A stretch of DNA of 64,000 nucleotides from an uncultured Rhodocyclaceae bacterium (GTDB lineage Bacteria; Pseudomonadota; Gammaproteobacteria; Burkholderiales; Rhodocyclaceae), in contig CAJQTY010000002.1 of assembly GCA_907163075.1 (NCBI GenBank), positions 496,001-560,000 of the forward strand, read 5' to 3'. The position numbers and the translations under genes were made by a program. The notes below the pieces were generated by a model. The model saw nothing but the letters and a program-made list of their open reading frames with translations, was not told where the DNA came from and ran no database searches. The stretch's first letter is position 1; each line of letters starts with the position of its first letter. Positions 35,693 to 45,192 of the stretch are shown in pieces.

Positions 35693-36700
35693 ATGTTTAG
35701 CAACAGCAACATCCTGATCACCGGCGGAACGGGTTCATTCGGCAAACGTTTCGTGGCGACACTGCTTGAACGGTACCAGCCCAGGAAGATCGTGATTTAC
35801 AGCCGCGATGAGCTGAAGCAGTTCGAAATGTCGAACATGGCGCCGTTTGCCGAACACGACGACCTGTTGCGCTATTTCATTGGCGACGTTCGCGACCTGC
35901 CGCGGCTCGAACGCGCCATGGAAGGCATCGACCTGGTCGTGCATGCCGCCGCCCTCAAGCAGGTGCCCGCCGCCGAATACAACCCGTTCGAGGCCGTCAA
36001 GACGAATGTCATCGGCGGCCAGAACGTCATCGACGCCTGCCTCGCCTCCGGGGTCAAGCGGATCATCGCGCTCAGCACCGACAAGGCCGCCGCGCCGATC
36101 AATCTCTACGGAGCGACAAAACTCTGTTCCGACAAGCTGTTCGTCGCCGCCAACAACCACCGCGGCGCCCGTGACATCCGCTTCTCGGTGGTCCGCTACG
36201 GCAACGTGCTGGGCAGTCGCGGTTCGGTCTTTCCCTACTTTGCGCAGCGCCGGACGTCCGGCGTCCTGCCCGTAACCGACGAGCGGATGACGCGCTTCTC
36301 GATCACCCTGCAGCAGGGCGTCGATTTCGTGCTCGACTGCTTCCAGCGCATGTGGGGCGGCGAGCTCTTCGTGCCCAAGATTCCCTCGTACCGCATCCTT
36401 GACGTGGCCGCCGCCGTGGCGCCCGACTGCCGGGTCGAACTGGTCGGCATCCGGCCGGGCGAAAAGCTGCACGAAGAGATGATCACCGACACCGACGCGC
36501 TGAACACCGTCGAGTTCGATGACTATTACGTGATCCTGCCGTCGGCGCACCTGTGGGACGTCGAGGATTTCTGCTCGACGAGCGGAACGCAGCCGGGTCG
36601 GCGCGTGCCCTTCGGTTTCCGCTACAACAGCGGCGACAATCCGCGCTTTCTCTCCGCTGAAGAACTGCGTACCCTGGCGGCGACGGAACGGTATGCATGA
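35693..36700 (+). CDS. pseB: UDP-N-acetylglucosamine 4,6-dehydratase (inverting) PseB
   Basis: 335 residues, SDR fold of the PseB/FlaA1 type. NILITGGTGSFGKRF is the NAD(P) glycine motif, RDELKQFEM is typical of PseB, and STDKAAAPINLYGATK carries the catalytic Lys and Tyr. RMTRFSITLQQGVDFVL and GIRPGEKLHEEMI are also family signatures. It starts the pseudaminic acid pathway by making the 4-keto-6-deoxy-L-altro sugar. pseC begins within its last codons. AAGGAG lies 10 nt before the ATG. Confidence 0.94.
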   Translation: MFSNSNILITGGTGSFGKRFVATLLERYQPRKIVIYSRDELKQFEMSNMAPFAEHDDLLRYFIGDVRDLPRLERAMEGIDLVVHAAALKQVPAAEYNPFEAVKTNVIGGQNVIDACLASGVKRIIALSTDKAAAPINLYGATKLCSDKLFVAANNHRGARDIRFSVVRYGNVLGSRGSVFPYFAQRRTSGVLPVTDERMTRFSITLQQGVDFVLDCFQRMWGGELFVPKIPSYRILDVAAAVAPDCRVELVGIRPGEKLHEEMITDTDALNTVEFDDYYVILPSAHLWDVEDFCSTSGTQPGRRVPFGFRYNSGDNPRFLSAEELRTLAATERYA

Positions 36701-37865
36701 ACCCTACATCAACTACGGCCGGCAGGACATCTCGGCGGCCGACGTCGAAGCCGTCGTCGATGTCCTGCGCTCCGACTACCTGACCCAGGGGCCGGCCGTA
36801 CCCGCTTTCGAACAGGCCGTCGCCGAGCACTGCGGCGTGCCACACGCGGTAGCGGCGAACAGTGCCACCTCGGCGCTGCACATCGCCTGCATGGCGCTCG
36901 ACCTGGGCCCGCACGACCTGTTGTGGACCGTACCCAATACCTTTGTCGCCTCGGCGAACTGCGCCCGCTTCTGCGGCGCCGACGTCGATTTCGTCGATAT
37001 CGATGCACACACCCGCAACATCAGCCTCCAGGCCCTGCGCGACAAGCTCGACGCCGGACGGCGGGACGGGCGGCTGCCAAAGATCCTCGTCCCGGTCGCC
37101 TTTGCCGGGCAGGCCTGCCCGATGGCCGAGATTCGCGCGCTGGCCGAAGAATTCGGGTTCCGCGTGATCGAAGACGCGGCGCACGCCATCGGCGGCCGAT
37201 ACCGCGGCCAGCCGGTCGGCTGCGGCGAATGGGCCGACATCACCATTTTCAGTTTCCACCCGGTCAAAATCATTACCACCGGCGAAGGCGGCATGGCCGT
37301 TACGCGCAACAGCCAGCTCGCCGCGCGCATGGGACGCCTGCGCTCGCACGGCATCACGCGCGAGCCGGGCCTGATGCAAGGCGAGATCGACGGACCGTGG
37401 CACTACCAGATGCTTGAGCTGGGCTGGAATTTCCGCATGACCGACATCCAGGCCGCGCTAGGCCGCTCGCAGATGCAGCGGGTCGACGAGTTCGTCGCCC
37501 GCCGCACGGCACTGGCCGATCGCTATGACGCTCTGCTTGCCGACAGCGGCCTCGCGTTGCCGCAGCGGGATACCGAGAGCCACTCGGCCTGGCACCTGTA
37601 CGCCATCGGCTGGAACGAGGAGCTTTCAGGACTGACGCGCGGCGAAGCCTACGACCGCCTGCACGCCGCGGGCATCGGCGTCAATGTGCACTACATCCCG
37701 GTCCACCTCCAGCCCTACTATCGCCGGCTCGGCTTTCATCCGGGGCAGTTTCCCAATGCCGAGGCGTACTACGCGCGCACGCTCACGCTGCCGCTCTATC
37801 CCACCCTTTCCTGCGCCCAGCAGGACCGCGTGATCGCCGAACTGCAGAAGCTGCTCCATCCGTGA
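36693..37865 (+). CDS. pseC: UDP-4-amino-4,6-dideoxy-AltNAc transaminase PseC
   Basis: 390 residues, DegT/DnrJ/EryC1 aminotransferase. INYGRQDISAADVEAVVDVL, TQGPAVPAFE, ANSATSALHIACMALDLG and ITIFSFHPVKIITTGEGG, which holds the PLP lysine, match PseC. It adds the C4 amino group to the PseB product. ATG 36693 overlaps the end of pseB, so translation is coupled. Full length. Confidence 0.93.
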   Translation: MHEPYINYGRQDISAADVEAVVDVLRSDYLTQGPAVPAFEQAVAEHCGVPHAVAANSATSALHIACMALDLGPHDLLWTVPNTFVASANCARFCGADVDFVDIDAHTRNISLQALRDKLDAGRRDGRLPKILVPVAFAGQACPMAEIRALAEEFGFRVIEDAAHAIGGRYRGQPVGCGEWADITIFSFHPVKIITTGEGGMAVTRNSQLAARMGRLRSHGITREPGLMQGEIDGPWHYQMLELGWNFRMTDIQAALGRSQMQRVDEFVARRTALADRYDALLADSGLALPQRDTESHSAWHLYAIGWNEELSGLTRGEAYDRLHAAGIGVNVHYIPVHLQPYYRRLGFHPGQFPNAEAYYARTLTLPLYPTLSCAQQDRVIAELQKLLHP

Positions 37866-37914
37866 AAACGGCACGCGCTGTCCAGGCGTTCAACGCGCCA
37901 ACGGGGATTTGGCA

Positions 37915-38802
37915 GTGAAGCTCGGCCTGGGCACGGTCCAGTTCGGGCTTGACTATGGAATTACCAACGCGGCCGGCAAAACGCCGGCGCCGGAGGTGCA
38001 CGCGATACTCGCCAGATGCGCCGCCAATGGTGTCGATACGCTCGACACGGCCGTCTTGTACGGCGATTCAGAGTCGGTTCTCGGCCATCACCTGCCGCGC
38101 CCGCACGGCTTCCGCATTGTTGGCAAGACGCTCCACCTTGAGCGCGAACTGCCTTTGCGCACGGCGCTCGACGCGCTTCGCGACGGCGTCGTCCGATCGC
38201 TTGCCCGGCTCGGCGAACCAAAACTGTACGCCCTGCTGGTTCATCGCGTCGACGATCTGCTCGGGCCGGGCGGCGACGCCGTATTCAAGGAACTCATCGC
38301 CTTGCGCGAGTCGGGGCTAGTCGGGAAAATCGGCGTTTCCGTTTACACCCCGGCCGATGTTACGCTGCTCAGCGAACGCTTCCCGCTCGAAATCGTGCAA
38401 CTGCCGGTGAACGTCTTCGACCAGCGAATGCTGGAAAGCGGCACGTTAGCCGATCTGCGCCAGCGCCATATTGAGGTCCACGCACGCTCCGCATTCCTCC
38501 AGGGTGTGCTGCTCGCCGACGACCCGAACAAGCTGCCGCCGGGACTGACGGCGCTGGCACCGGCATTGACCACGTGGCGGCAACGACTGCACACGCACGG
38601 CCTGTCGCCGCTGGCGGGAGCACTCGGATTTCTCAAGGGCCTGGGCATGATCGATGTCGTCATATGCGGCGCCGCGCGGCTGTCCGAGTGGAGCGAAATC
38701 AGCGACACCTTCGCCACGCTGGAAGCTGTGCCGACGGAATTATTCAAGGATTTGGCGCAAGCTGACGTAAACCGCATTGATCCGCGCCGCTGGCGGCGTT
38801 AA
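37915..38802 (+). CDS. aldo/keto reductase of the nonulosonate cluster
   Basis: 295 residues, AKR superfamily barrel: KLGLGTVQFGLDYGITN, GVDTLDTAVLYGDSE (with the conserved Asp and Tyr), YALLVHRVDDLL and GVSVYTPADV. GTG at 37915 was chosen over TTG 37909 because GGGGA ends only 1-2 nt before the TTG but about 7 nt before the GTG. AKRs are not part of the six-step pseudaminic pathway; similar genes sit in enlarged sps/leg/pse clusters, where they may reduce a keto-sugar. The substrate here is unknown. Confidence 0.8.
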   Translation: MKLGLGTVQFGLDYGITNAAGKTPAPEVHAILARCAANGVDTLDTAVLYGDSESVLGHHLPRPHGFRIVGKTLHLERELPLRTALDALRDGVVRSLARLGEPKLYALLVHRVDDLLGPGGDAVFKELIALRESGLVGKIGVSVYTPADVTLLSERFPLEIVQLPVNVFDQRMLESGTLADLRQRHIEVHARSAFLQGVLLADDPNKLPPGLTALAPALTTWRQRLHTHGLSPLAGALGFLKGLGMIDVVICGAARLSEWSEISDTFATLEAVPTELFKDLAQADVNRIDPRRWRR

Positions 38803-38830
38803 CTGACCCAAAAACAACCCGAAACCGACC

Positions 38831-39613
38831 ATGCTCGCCATTCTGCAAGCCCGTTGCTCGTCGAACCGACTGCCTGGAAAAGTCCTGAAACCGCTCCTTG
38901 GCGAACCGATGATCGCGCGCCAGATCGAGCGCCTGCGGCGCTCGCGACGAATCAGCCGGCTGCTCGTCGCGACCAGTACTGAGACCAGCGACGATCCCCT
39001 GGCCACGCTCTGCGGCGACCTTAACGTGGGCTGTTTCCGCGGGTCGCTGGACGATGTGCTGGACCGCTTTTACCAAGCGGCGAAAACCTTTCCCACCGAA
39101 CACCTGGTGCGCCTGACCGGCGACTGCCCGCTCGCCGATCCCGAGCTCATTGACAAGACAGTCGACTTCCACATTTCGGGAAATTACGACTACACCAGCA
39201 ATGCGCTGCAGCCGACTTTTCCGGACGGCCTCGACGTTGAAGTATTCCGTTTCAGTTGCCTGGAAGAAGCCTGGCTGGAAGCGCAACTACCTTCCGAACG
39301 CGAACACGTCACACCGTTTCTCTACCACCGGCCGGAGCGTTATCGAATCGGCAGCTACCGGCAAGACACCGATTTATCCGGGCTGCGCTGGACGGTCGAT
39401 GGAGCGCAGGATTTCCGGCTGATCGAAGCGATCTACACGGCCTTGTACCCGACCAGGCCGGCGTTTACGACAGCCGATATCATCGCTCTGCTGGCACGCC
39501 GTCCCGAACTGGCAAACATCAACGCCGACCTGACGCGCAACCAGGGTTATCTCAAGTCGCTGCTCGCCGACGAGCAATTCGCCGCACTAAAGCGAGCCGC
39601 CCCACAAGGTTGA
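38831..39613 (+). CDS. SpsF/PseF-like cytidylyltransferase
   Basis: 260 residues. The nucleotidyltransferase signature LAILQARCSSNRLPGKVLKPLLGEPMI is followed by TGDCPLADPELID and FPDGLDVEVF. It belongs to the SpsF branch of the NeuA/KdsB-type CMP-sugar synthetases. As the only such enzyme in the cluster it probably does the PseF job, activating pseudaminic acid as CMP-Pse for the glycosyltransferase. SpsF-type proteins are less well characterised than PseF itself, so the symbol is left blank. Confidence 0.8.
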   Translation: MLAILQARCSSNRLPGKVLKPLLGEPMIARQIERLRRSRRISRLLVATSTETSDDPLATLCGDLNVGCFRGSLDDVLDRFYQAAKTFPTEHLVRLTGDCPLADPELIDKTVDFHISGNYDYTSNALQPTFPDGLDVEVFRFSCLEEAWLEAQLPSEREHVTPFLYHRPERYRIGSYRQDTDLSGLRWTVDGAQDFRLIEAIYTALYPTRPAFTTADIIALLARRPELANINADLTRNQGYLKSLLADEQFAALKRAAPQG

Positions 39614-39617
39614 AATC

Positions 39618-40907
39618 ATGTCAGAACGCTACCGCCAGTCCGAACTTCTCCTCGAACGAGCCCTCAAGACGATACCGCTCGGGTCGCAAACCTTCAGCAA
39701 GAGCAAAACGCAGTATCCGCTCGGCGTTTCCCCCTATTTCATCACCCGCGGCCAGGGCTGCCGGGTGTGGGACGCCGACGGAAACGAGTACATCGACTTC
39801 GTCAGCAGCCTGGCGGCAATCACGCTTGGCTACAACGACCCGGACATCACCGCCGCGGTACGCGCGCAGCTTGACGACGGCGTCATCTTTTCGCTGCCGC
39901 ACCCGCTCGAAGTCGAAGTCGCCGAACGTCTTGTCGCGATGGTCCCCTGCGCCGAAATGGTTCGCTTCGGAAAAAACGGCTCCGACGCCACCGCCGGCGC
40001 CATCCGCCTTGCCCGCGCCTATTCCGGACGCGAGCGCGTGGCGGTATGCGGCTACCACGGCTGGCAGGACTGGTACATCGGATCGACGGCCCGCCATCGC
40101 GGCGTTCCGCAATGCGTGCGCGAGCTGACGCACAACTTCGCCTACAACGACCTCCCTGCACTGGAAACCCTGCTCAAGTCCCATCCGGGCGAATTCGCGG
40201 CGGTCATCATCGAGCCGATGAACGTCGTCGCCCCGGCGCCGGACTACCTGGCCGGCGTGCTCGAACTCGCCCATCGGCACGGCGCCCTGCTGGTCTTCGA
40301 CGAAACGGTTACCGGCTTCCGTCTGGCCAACGGCGGCGCGCAGGAGTATTTCGGCGTGACTCCCGATCTGGCCACCTTTGGCAAGGGTCTGGCCAACGGC
40401 TACCCGGTTTCGGCCGTCGTCGGCCGCGCCGATATCATGAAGCTGATGGAGGAAATATTCTTCTCCTTCACCTTTGGCGGCGAAACGCTCTCCCTGGCCG
40501 CCGCCGCCGCGACACTGGACAAGCTGCAGCGCGAGCCGGTCACGGCAACGCTGGCGCAACGCGGCGAGCAACTCCGTGCCGGCGTCGTCGAGCTGATCGA
40601 ACGCCATGCCCTCGGCGAATGGCTATCCTTCTCCGGCCATCCCTCGTGGACTTTCCTGGTGATCAAGGATGCCCCCGGCTGCACCATGTGGGAAGCCAAG
40701 ACCCTGCTCATCCAGGAACTGCTCGCGCGCGGCATACTTTGGCTCGGATCGCACAACCTCAACTACGCGCATGACGAGGCCGACATCGCAAAGCTGCTCG
40801 ATGCCTACGACGCGACCTTCCCGCTCCTGCGCCGGGCCATCGAGACCGGCCGCCCGGGCGATTTCCTGCGTTGCGCGACGCTGCAGCCGCTGTTCAAGGT
40901 ACGCTGA
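39618..40907 (+). CDS. class III aminotransferase, glutamate-1-semialdehyde aminomutase-like
   Basis: 429 residues, PLP fold type I. FGKNGSDATAGAIRLARAYSG, YHGWQDWYIGS, IIEPMN, VFDETVTGFRL and TFGKGLANGYPVSAVVGR with the PLP lysine are all present. It resembles HemL, but its location in a sugar cluster argues for action on a keto-sugar or small carbonyl precursor rather than tetrapyrrole synthesis. It lies 4 nt after the cytidylyltransferase. The pathway already has PseC, so this is a second transaminase. Confidence 0.82.
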   Translation: MSERYRQSELLLERALKTIPLGSQTFSKSKTQYPLGVSPYFITRGQGCRVWDADGNEYIDFVSSLAAITLGYNDPDITAAVRAQLDDGVIFSLPHPLEVEVAERLVAMVPCAEMVRFGKNGSDATAGAIRLARAYSGRERVAVCGYHGWQDWYIGSTARHRGVPQCVRELTHNFAYNDLPALETLLKSHPGEFAAVIIEPMNVVAPAPDYLAGVLELAHRHGALLVFDETVTGFRLANGGAQEYFGVTPDLATFGKGLANGYPVSAVVGRADIMKLMEEIFFSFTFGGETLSLAAAAATLDKLQREPVTATLAQRGEQLRAGVVELIERHALGEWLSFSGHPSWTFLVIKDAPGCTMWEAKTLLIQELLARGILWLGSHNLNYAHDEADIAKLLDAYDATFPLLRRAIETGRPGDFLRCATLQPLFKVR

Positions 40908-40912
40908 GCACC

Positions 40913-42010
40913 GTGAAGGTCTTCATCCGTGCCGACGCCTCGCTCGAGATCGGTTCCGGGCATGTCATGCGCTGCCTTGCTCTGGCCGGAGCGCTGCGCG
41001 ACCGCGGCGCGGAAGTCGGATTCATCTGCCGCGCGCTGGCAGGAAACATGTGCGCCCGGATAGCCGCCGCGGGATTCGCGCTGCTCGAGCTGCCATCTGT
41101 CGTGGCGCCAGCGCCGGCCACCGCGCTGCCGCCGCATGCCCGCTGGCTGGGCACCGACTGGGCCAGCGACGCGAGGCAAAGCGCACGTGCGCTTGGCGAC
41201 TTGCCGCCGGCGGATTGGCTGGTGGTCGATCACTACGCCCTGGATGCCCGCTGGGAAAGCGCCATGCGACACGCCGCCGCGCGGATCATGGTGCTCGACG
41301 ATCTGGCCGATCGTGCGCACGATTGCGACCTGCTGCTCGACCAGAATTTCTACCGGGATGAGCGCCGCTACGCCGCGCTCATCCCGTCGCACTGCCGCCA
41401 AACTCTGGGGCCGGCTTACGCGCTGCTGCGGCCGGAATTCGCCGCCGCCCGTCGCCAGATCCGCGAACGAACGGGCCGCGTCGCGCGGATTCTGGTCTTC
41501 TTCGGCGCGAGCGATCTCGGCGATGCGACGCTCAAGGCGATGCGCGGCCTGGCGCTGCTTGCGCGCCAGGAGATCCGGGTCGATGTAGTCGTCGGCGTCA
41601 ACCATCCCAATCGCGCCGCGCTGCGAAATTTTTCTGCCGCCAAGCCTCAATTTTTCTGCCACGACTACGTTAGTGACATGGCCGCGCTGATGGCGGCGGC
41701 GGACCTCTACGTCGGCGCCGCCGGCACGACAACTTGGGAACGCTGCTGTCTCGGACTGCCGTCGCTGGTGATTCCGGTCGCGGCGAACCAGGACGTGGCG
41801 ATCCGCGACCTGGCGCAGGCCGGCGCCATCCGCGTCCTCCGGGCAAGCGGCGAGCTATCGGCCGCTAACATCGGGAGCGCAATTCAGGACATGCTCGACT
41901 CGCCGACGGAACTGGCCGCTCTCGGCCGGATATCGATGGCACTGGTCGACGGCTTGGGAACGCAGCGGATAGTCGATACGATGTGCGAAGAACACGGGAA
42001 GACACCATGA
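40913..42010 (+). CDS. pseG: UDP-2,4-diacetamido-2,4,6-trideoxy-altropyranose hydrolase PseG
   Basis: 365 residues from GTG 40913 (KVFIRADASLEIGSGHVMRCLALAGALRDRG), the classical PseG N-terminus with the GSGHVMR motif. DWLVVDHYALDARWE, the DDLADRAHDCDLLLDQNF segment and the GT-B C-lobe AADLYVGAAGTTTWERCCLGLPSLVI are clear. It removes UDP from the PseH product to release 6-deoxy-AltdiNAc for PseI. An upstream in-frame ATG would overlap the aminotransferase by 37 nt and gives a non-family extension, so it was rejected. Confidence 0.92.
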   Translation: MKVFIRADASLEIGSGHVMRCLALAGALRDRGAEVGFICRALAGNMCARIAAAGFALLELPSVVAPAPATALPPHARWLGTDWASDARQSARALGDLPPADWLVVDHYALDARWESAMRHAAARIMVLDDLADRAHDCDLLLDQNFYRDERRYAALIPSHCRQTLGPAYALLRPEFAAARRQIRERTGRVARILVFFGASDLGDATLKAMRGLALLARQEIRVDVVVGVNHPNRAALRNFSAAKPQFFCHDYVSDMAALMAAADLYVGAAGTTTWERCCLGLPSLVIPVAANQDVAIRDLAQAGAIRVLRASGELSAANIGSAIQDMLDSPTELAALGRISMALVDGLGTQRIVDTMCEEHGKTP

Positions 42011-42885
42011 AAGAAAAGTACAGGATCATCGCCGATCCCGACTACGGATACCTCCGGGCCGACCCGATCCCGTCCCCGGAGGAAGTGGAGCGCTATTACC
42101 GGGAGGAATTCTATTCGGCCAAGCGCTTCAACGACTCGTCGCTGGAAGTGCAGAAGGAAGAACAGGAGTTTTTCGATAGCCGCTGGGAGGCGATTTACCG
42201 CCGTTGCGCCGAATTTTTCGGCAGCCAGCCATTCTCGCTGTTCGACGTCGGATTCGGCTACGCCCAGGCCCTGCAATACTTTCGCGGCAAGGGCGTGAGC
42301 GTCTGCGGCCTCGATCCGGCGCCGCAGGGCGTGGACCACGCGCGTCGCCTGGGGCTCGACGTCTACCAGGCTGGAATCGAGGATTTCGGGTGTGTGGGAG
42401 AACGACGCTTCGACGTGGTGACGCTGCTCAACGTCCTGGAGCACCTGCGCCAACCGCCGGACACACTGAGGAACATCGGCGACAAACTGCTGAAACCAGG
42501 CGGCCTGCTGGTGGTCGAGGTGCCCAACGAATTCAACGATTTCCAGACGGCAGCCAACGCCGAGTTCGGCCTCGGCGAGTGGTGGGTGGCTCCGCCGGCG
42601 CACCTCAACTACTTTTCCGCGACCAGCCTGACGGCCTTGCTGAACCGGTGCGGCTACCGGGTCGTGCACGGCGAGGCATCGTTTCCGCTGGAGATCTTCA
42701 TGCTCATGGGCGACGTCTACGTCGGCGATGCCGCGCTCGGCAAGGCGTGTCACAACAAGCGTGTACGGTTCGAGTCGCTCATGCGCAAGCACGGCAAGGG
42801 CGAGAAGCTGGCAAAATTCTATCAGGCGCTGGCCAGCCTGGACCTTGGCCGGCAGACACTGCTGTTCGCCACGCGCCTATCCTGA
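42007..42885 (+). CDS. class I SAM methyltransferase (Methyltransf_23 type)
   Basis: 292 residues. The N-terminal 70 residues (SPEEVERYYREEFYS) precede a Rossmann methyltransferase with LFDVGFGYAQALQYF (motif I), VCGLDPAPQGVDHAR and FDVVTLLNVLEHL, then LLKPGGLLVVEVPNEFNDFQ. ATG 42007 overlaps the pseG stop (ATGA). The type is common for small sugar or polyketide substrates; O-methylation of the nonulosonate is a plausible guess. It is the first of two methyltransferases flanking a radical SAM gene. Confidence 0.78.
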   Translation: MKEKYRIIADPDYGYLRADPIPSPEEVERYYREEFYSAKRFNDSSLEVQKEEQEFFDSRWEAIYRRCAEFFGSQPFSLFDVGFGYAQALQYFRGKGVSVCGLDPAPQGVDHARRLGLDVYQAGIEDFGCVGERRFDVVTLLNVLEHLRQPPDTLRNIGDKLLKPGGLLVVEVPNEFNDFQTAANAEFGLGEWWVAPPAHLNYFSATSLTALLNRCGYRVVHGEASFPLEIFMLMGDVYVGDAALGKACHNKRVRFESLMRKHGKGEKLAKFYQALASLDLGRQTLLFATRLS

Positions 42886-42902
42886 GCCGGAGCGAAAAGA
42901 CC

Positions 42903-43970
42903 ATGGAATTTACCGACCTGTCGCGCTACCTGCCGGTCAGCAACGGTACGGTCTTGCCCTTCAGCGCGCTGCGCACCCTGCCGCCGGTCCGCATGACGCA
43001 GGACCTGGAGATCGTGGACGAGCCTGAAAACCTGGCCTACGCGGAGGACCTGGCCCGCGCCGGCAACGCCGTGGTGCCGATCCGGCGAGTCCCGCCTTTC
43101 GCCAGATACCTGGACCGGCAAGACTTCCCGCGGCGCATCCTGTTCGAGATGACGAGCAACTGCAATTTCCGCTGCCGCATGTGTCCCCAGCTCAACCTCA
43201 AGCGGCCGCGCATGGACATGGCCGGGGAACTCTACCGCAAGGTCGTCGACGAGATCGACAAGCACGGCATCGAAGGCATGTGGCTTTATCACCTGGGGGA
43301 GTCCCTGCTGCACCCTGAGTTTCGCGACAACCTGAAGCATGTCTCGACCAAGAAAAACCTGGGCGTGCTGTGGATGAGCACGAACGGCCAGCATTTCGAC
43401 GAAAGCAACATCCGCTGCGTGCTCGATTCGAATCTTGACTACATCAATTTCTCGATGCACGCGGTAACGGCAGAAACTTACCAGAGCGTCGCCAAACAGG
43501 GCGATTTCCACACGGTGTCAGGCAACCTGGAGCGTTTCTACGAGTTGAAGGGCAGCGGCGGCTTACCGCGCAAACCCTTCCTGCACTGCCAGATGATCGA
43601 GCAGGAAACGACGCGTCACGAGGTCGATGCCTTTATCCTGAAGCATTACCGGCGGGCCGAGATTGTCAGCATCAACATGCTCGAATACGTCAATTTGCCG
43701 AACAACGCCTTCGGCATGCAGCAAAGGGAGCGAAAGCCGCTCGCCGCGTGCACGCGTGTCGGGCGCAACGATTGTTTCATCTGCTCCAACGGGCATGTCA
43801 CGCTGTGTGATGCGGCCTACAACGGCGAAATCCTGCTCGGCGACGTTAACCGGCAGTCGCTGCACGATATCTGGCGGGGAGACGAGCGCCGCCGGATACT
43901 GGAACTCAACCGTCAGGGACGGATGGGTGAAATCGAATTCTGCCGCAATTGCACCGACCACGATATTTAG
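42903..43970 (+). CDS. radical SAM/SPASM-domain protein
   Basis: 355 residues. FEMTSNCNFRCRMCPQLNL holds the CxxxCxxC cluster motif of radical SAM enzymes (Cys residues near 86-93). GEPLL-like LGESLLHPEF and WMSTNGQHFDE are typical core segments. The C-terminus has a SPASM-type set of cysteines: ACTRVGRNDCFICSNG, TLCDAAY and FCRNC, implying an auxiliary cluster. ATG 42903 was chosen; an open frame extends about 230 codons upstream only as a shadow over the methyltransferase. No canonical pseudaminic step needs such an enzyme; epimerisation, deoxygenation or peptide modification are possible. Confidence 0.82.
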   Translation: MEFTDLSRYLPVSNGTVLPFSALRTLPPVRMTQDLEIVDEPENLAYAEDLARAGNAVVPIRRVPPFARYLDRQDFPRRILFEMTSNCNFRCRMCPQLNLKRPRMDMAGELYRKVVDEIDKHGIEGMWLYHLGESLLHPEFRDNLKHVSTKKNLGVLWMSTNGQHFDESNIRCVLDSNLDYINFSMHAVTAETYQSVAKQGDFHTVSGNLERFYELKGSGGLPRKPFLHCQMIEQETTRHEVDAFILKHYRRAEIVSINMLEYVNLPNNAFGMQQRERKPLAACTRVGRNDCFICSNGHVTLCDAAYNGEILLGDVNRQSLHDIWRGDERRRILELNRQGRMGEIEFCRNCTDHDI

Positions 43971-43998
43971 CAACGTCCGATTCCACCGGAGAACGACA

Positions 43999-44685
43999 AT
44001 GCCCCTCCTCCCGCCTGCCAGCGACAGTCAATCGCAAGTATTCCTGGATAGCGAGGGGGACAACTGGTTTGCGCGAAACAAAGCGGCCATCGGCGCCAGG
44101 AACTCGTTCCACGAAACCGAAATCATCAAGCGCGTGCTGGAATTCGATAGGGACAATATCAACACCGTGCTGGAAATCGGCTGCGGCAACGGTGCGAAAC
44201 TGGACGACATCTGCCGCTTCTTCAAGGCCGAGGGGTCCGGCGTTGACCCCTCGTCGGCGGCCGTCAATAGCGGTAACGAGTCGTTCGCCGAACAGCACAA
44301 GACGACGCTGAAACTGCACATCGCAACCGCCTCCGCGCTGCCGTTCGCCGATGCAAGTTTCGACCTCGTGTATTTTGGCTTCTGCCTGTACCTGGTCGAC
44401 CGTGATGAAATCTACAAGGCCGTATCCGAGGCGGACAGGGTTCTGAGAAACGGTGGATTTCTGGCGATACTGGACTTCGACCCGATGCAAAGACACAAGC
44501 GACCCTACCATCACAAGCCGGGCCTGTTTTCATACAAGACATCGTACGCGGACTTTTTTACGGCCGGGGGCCATTACTATCTTGTCGCCAAGGACAGTTT
44601 CTCTCATAGTGCAGATCACTTTTCCACCGATAGCGACGAACGTGTCTCCTTATCCATACTTTATAAAGAAACCGATCCCTACTGA
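43999..44685 (+). CDS. class I SAM methyltransferase
   Basis: 228 residues from ATG 43999. VLEIGCGNGAKLDDICRFFKAEGSGVDPS is motif I plus the acidic loop, then LPFADASFDLVYFGFCLYLVDR and VLRNGGFLAILDFDP. It starts 28 nt after the radical SAM gene. It is a different branch from the methyltransferase two genes upstream, so two modification steps are likely. Substrate inferred only from location. Confidence 0.8.
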   Translation: MPLLPPASDSQSQVFLDSEGDNWFARNKAAIGARNSFHETEIIKRVLEFDRDNINTVLEIGCGNGAKLDDICRFFKAEGSGVDPSSAAVNSGNESFAEQHKTTLKLHIATASALPFADASFDLVYFGFCLYLVDRDEIYKAVSEADRVLRNGGFLAILDFDPMQRHKRPYHHKPGLFSYKTSYADFFTAGGHYYLVAKDSFSHSADHFSTDSDERVSLSILYKETDPY

Positions 44686-44691
44686 ATCGGC

Positions 44692-45192
44692 ATGGCGACG
44701 AATCCATTGACCCATCACGTTCGGCTGGCGCCCTTCACGACGCAGTGCGTGGAACGCACTTTTGAATGGGTCAGCCACCCGGCGCTGCGCCGCGCCTTCA
44801 TGATGCGCGGCGAGCTGACAAGAGCCGGCCATGAGTCGTACTTCGCACGCGTTCTGGCCGATCCTGCGCAACGGGTTTATGCCGTCCTCTGCGACGACAG
44901 TCACGTGGGTAATTGCGGGTTCAAGCATCTCGATCCTGTGGCGGGTGAGGGCGAGCTGTGGATATACATCGGCGCAAGCGAAACCCGCGGCAGAGGTATT
45001 GGCACGGCGGCAACGCGGCTCTTGCTCGAGGTGGGAAACGACGTGCTTGGGCTGCGCAAAATCCGCGTCCACGTCGCCCCGGACAACGAATCGGCCGTGC
45101 GTCTCTACCGCCGCGCCGGGTTCGTCGAAATAGGCACGGGCGCCGACGAATGGGAGGGCCGCGGGGCAATCCGGATGGTGCTGGAAAAATGA
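44692..45192 (+). CDS. pseH: PseH-like GNAT N-acetyltransferase
   Basis: 166 residues, GNAT fold: NCGFKHLDPVAGEGELWIYIG and SETRGRGIGTAATRLLLE (acetyl-CoA loop RGxGIG), then VAPDNESAVRLYRRAGFVEIG. Position and length fit PseH, which acetylates the C4 amine made by PseC. RimJ/RimL-like members are similar, so the name rests partly on its place in the cluster. Confidence 0.78.
   Translation: MATNPLTHHVRLAPFTTQCVERTFEWVSHPALRRAFMMRGELTRAGHESYFARVLADPAQRVYAVLCDDSHVGNCGFKHLDPVAGEGELWIYIGASETRGRGIGTAATRLLLEVGNDVLGLRKIRVHVAPDNESAVRLYRRAGFVEIGTGADEWEGRGAIRMVLEK

Noticed and set aside
42204-42902. Upstream extension of the radical SAM frame by about 230 codons
   Set aside because: Arg/Pro-rich translation typical of an off-frame shadow of the methyltransferase gene on the same strand; the ATG at 42903 gives a normal radical SAM protein.
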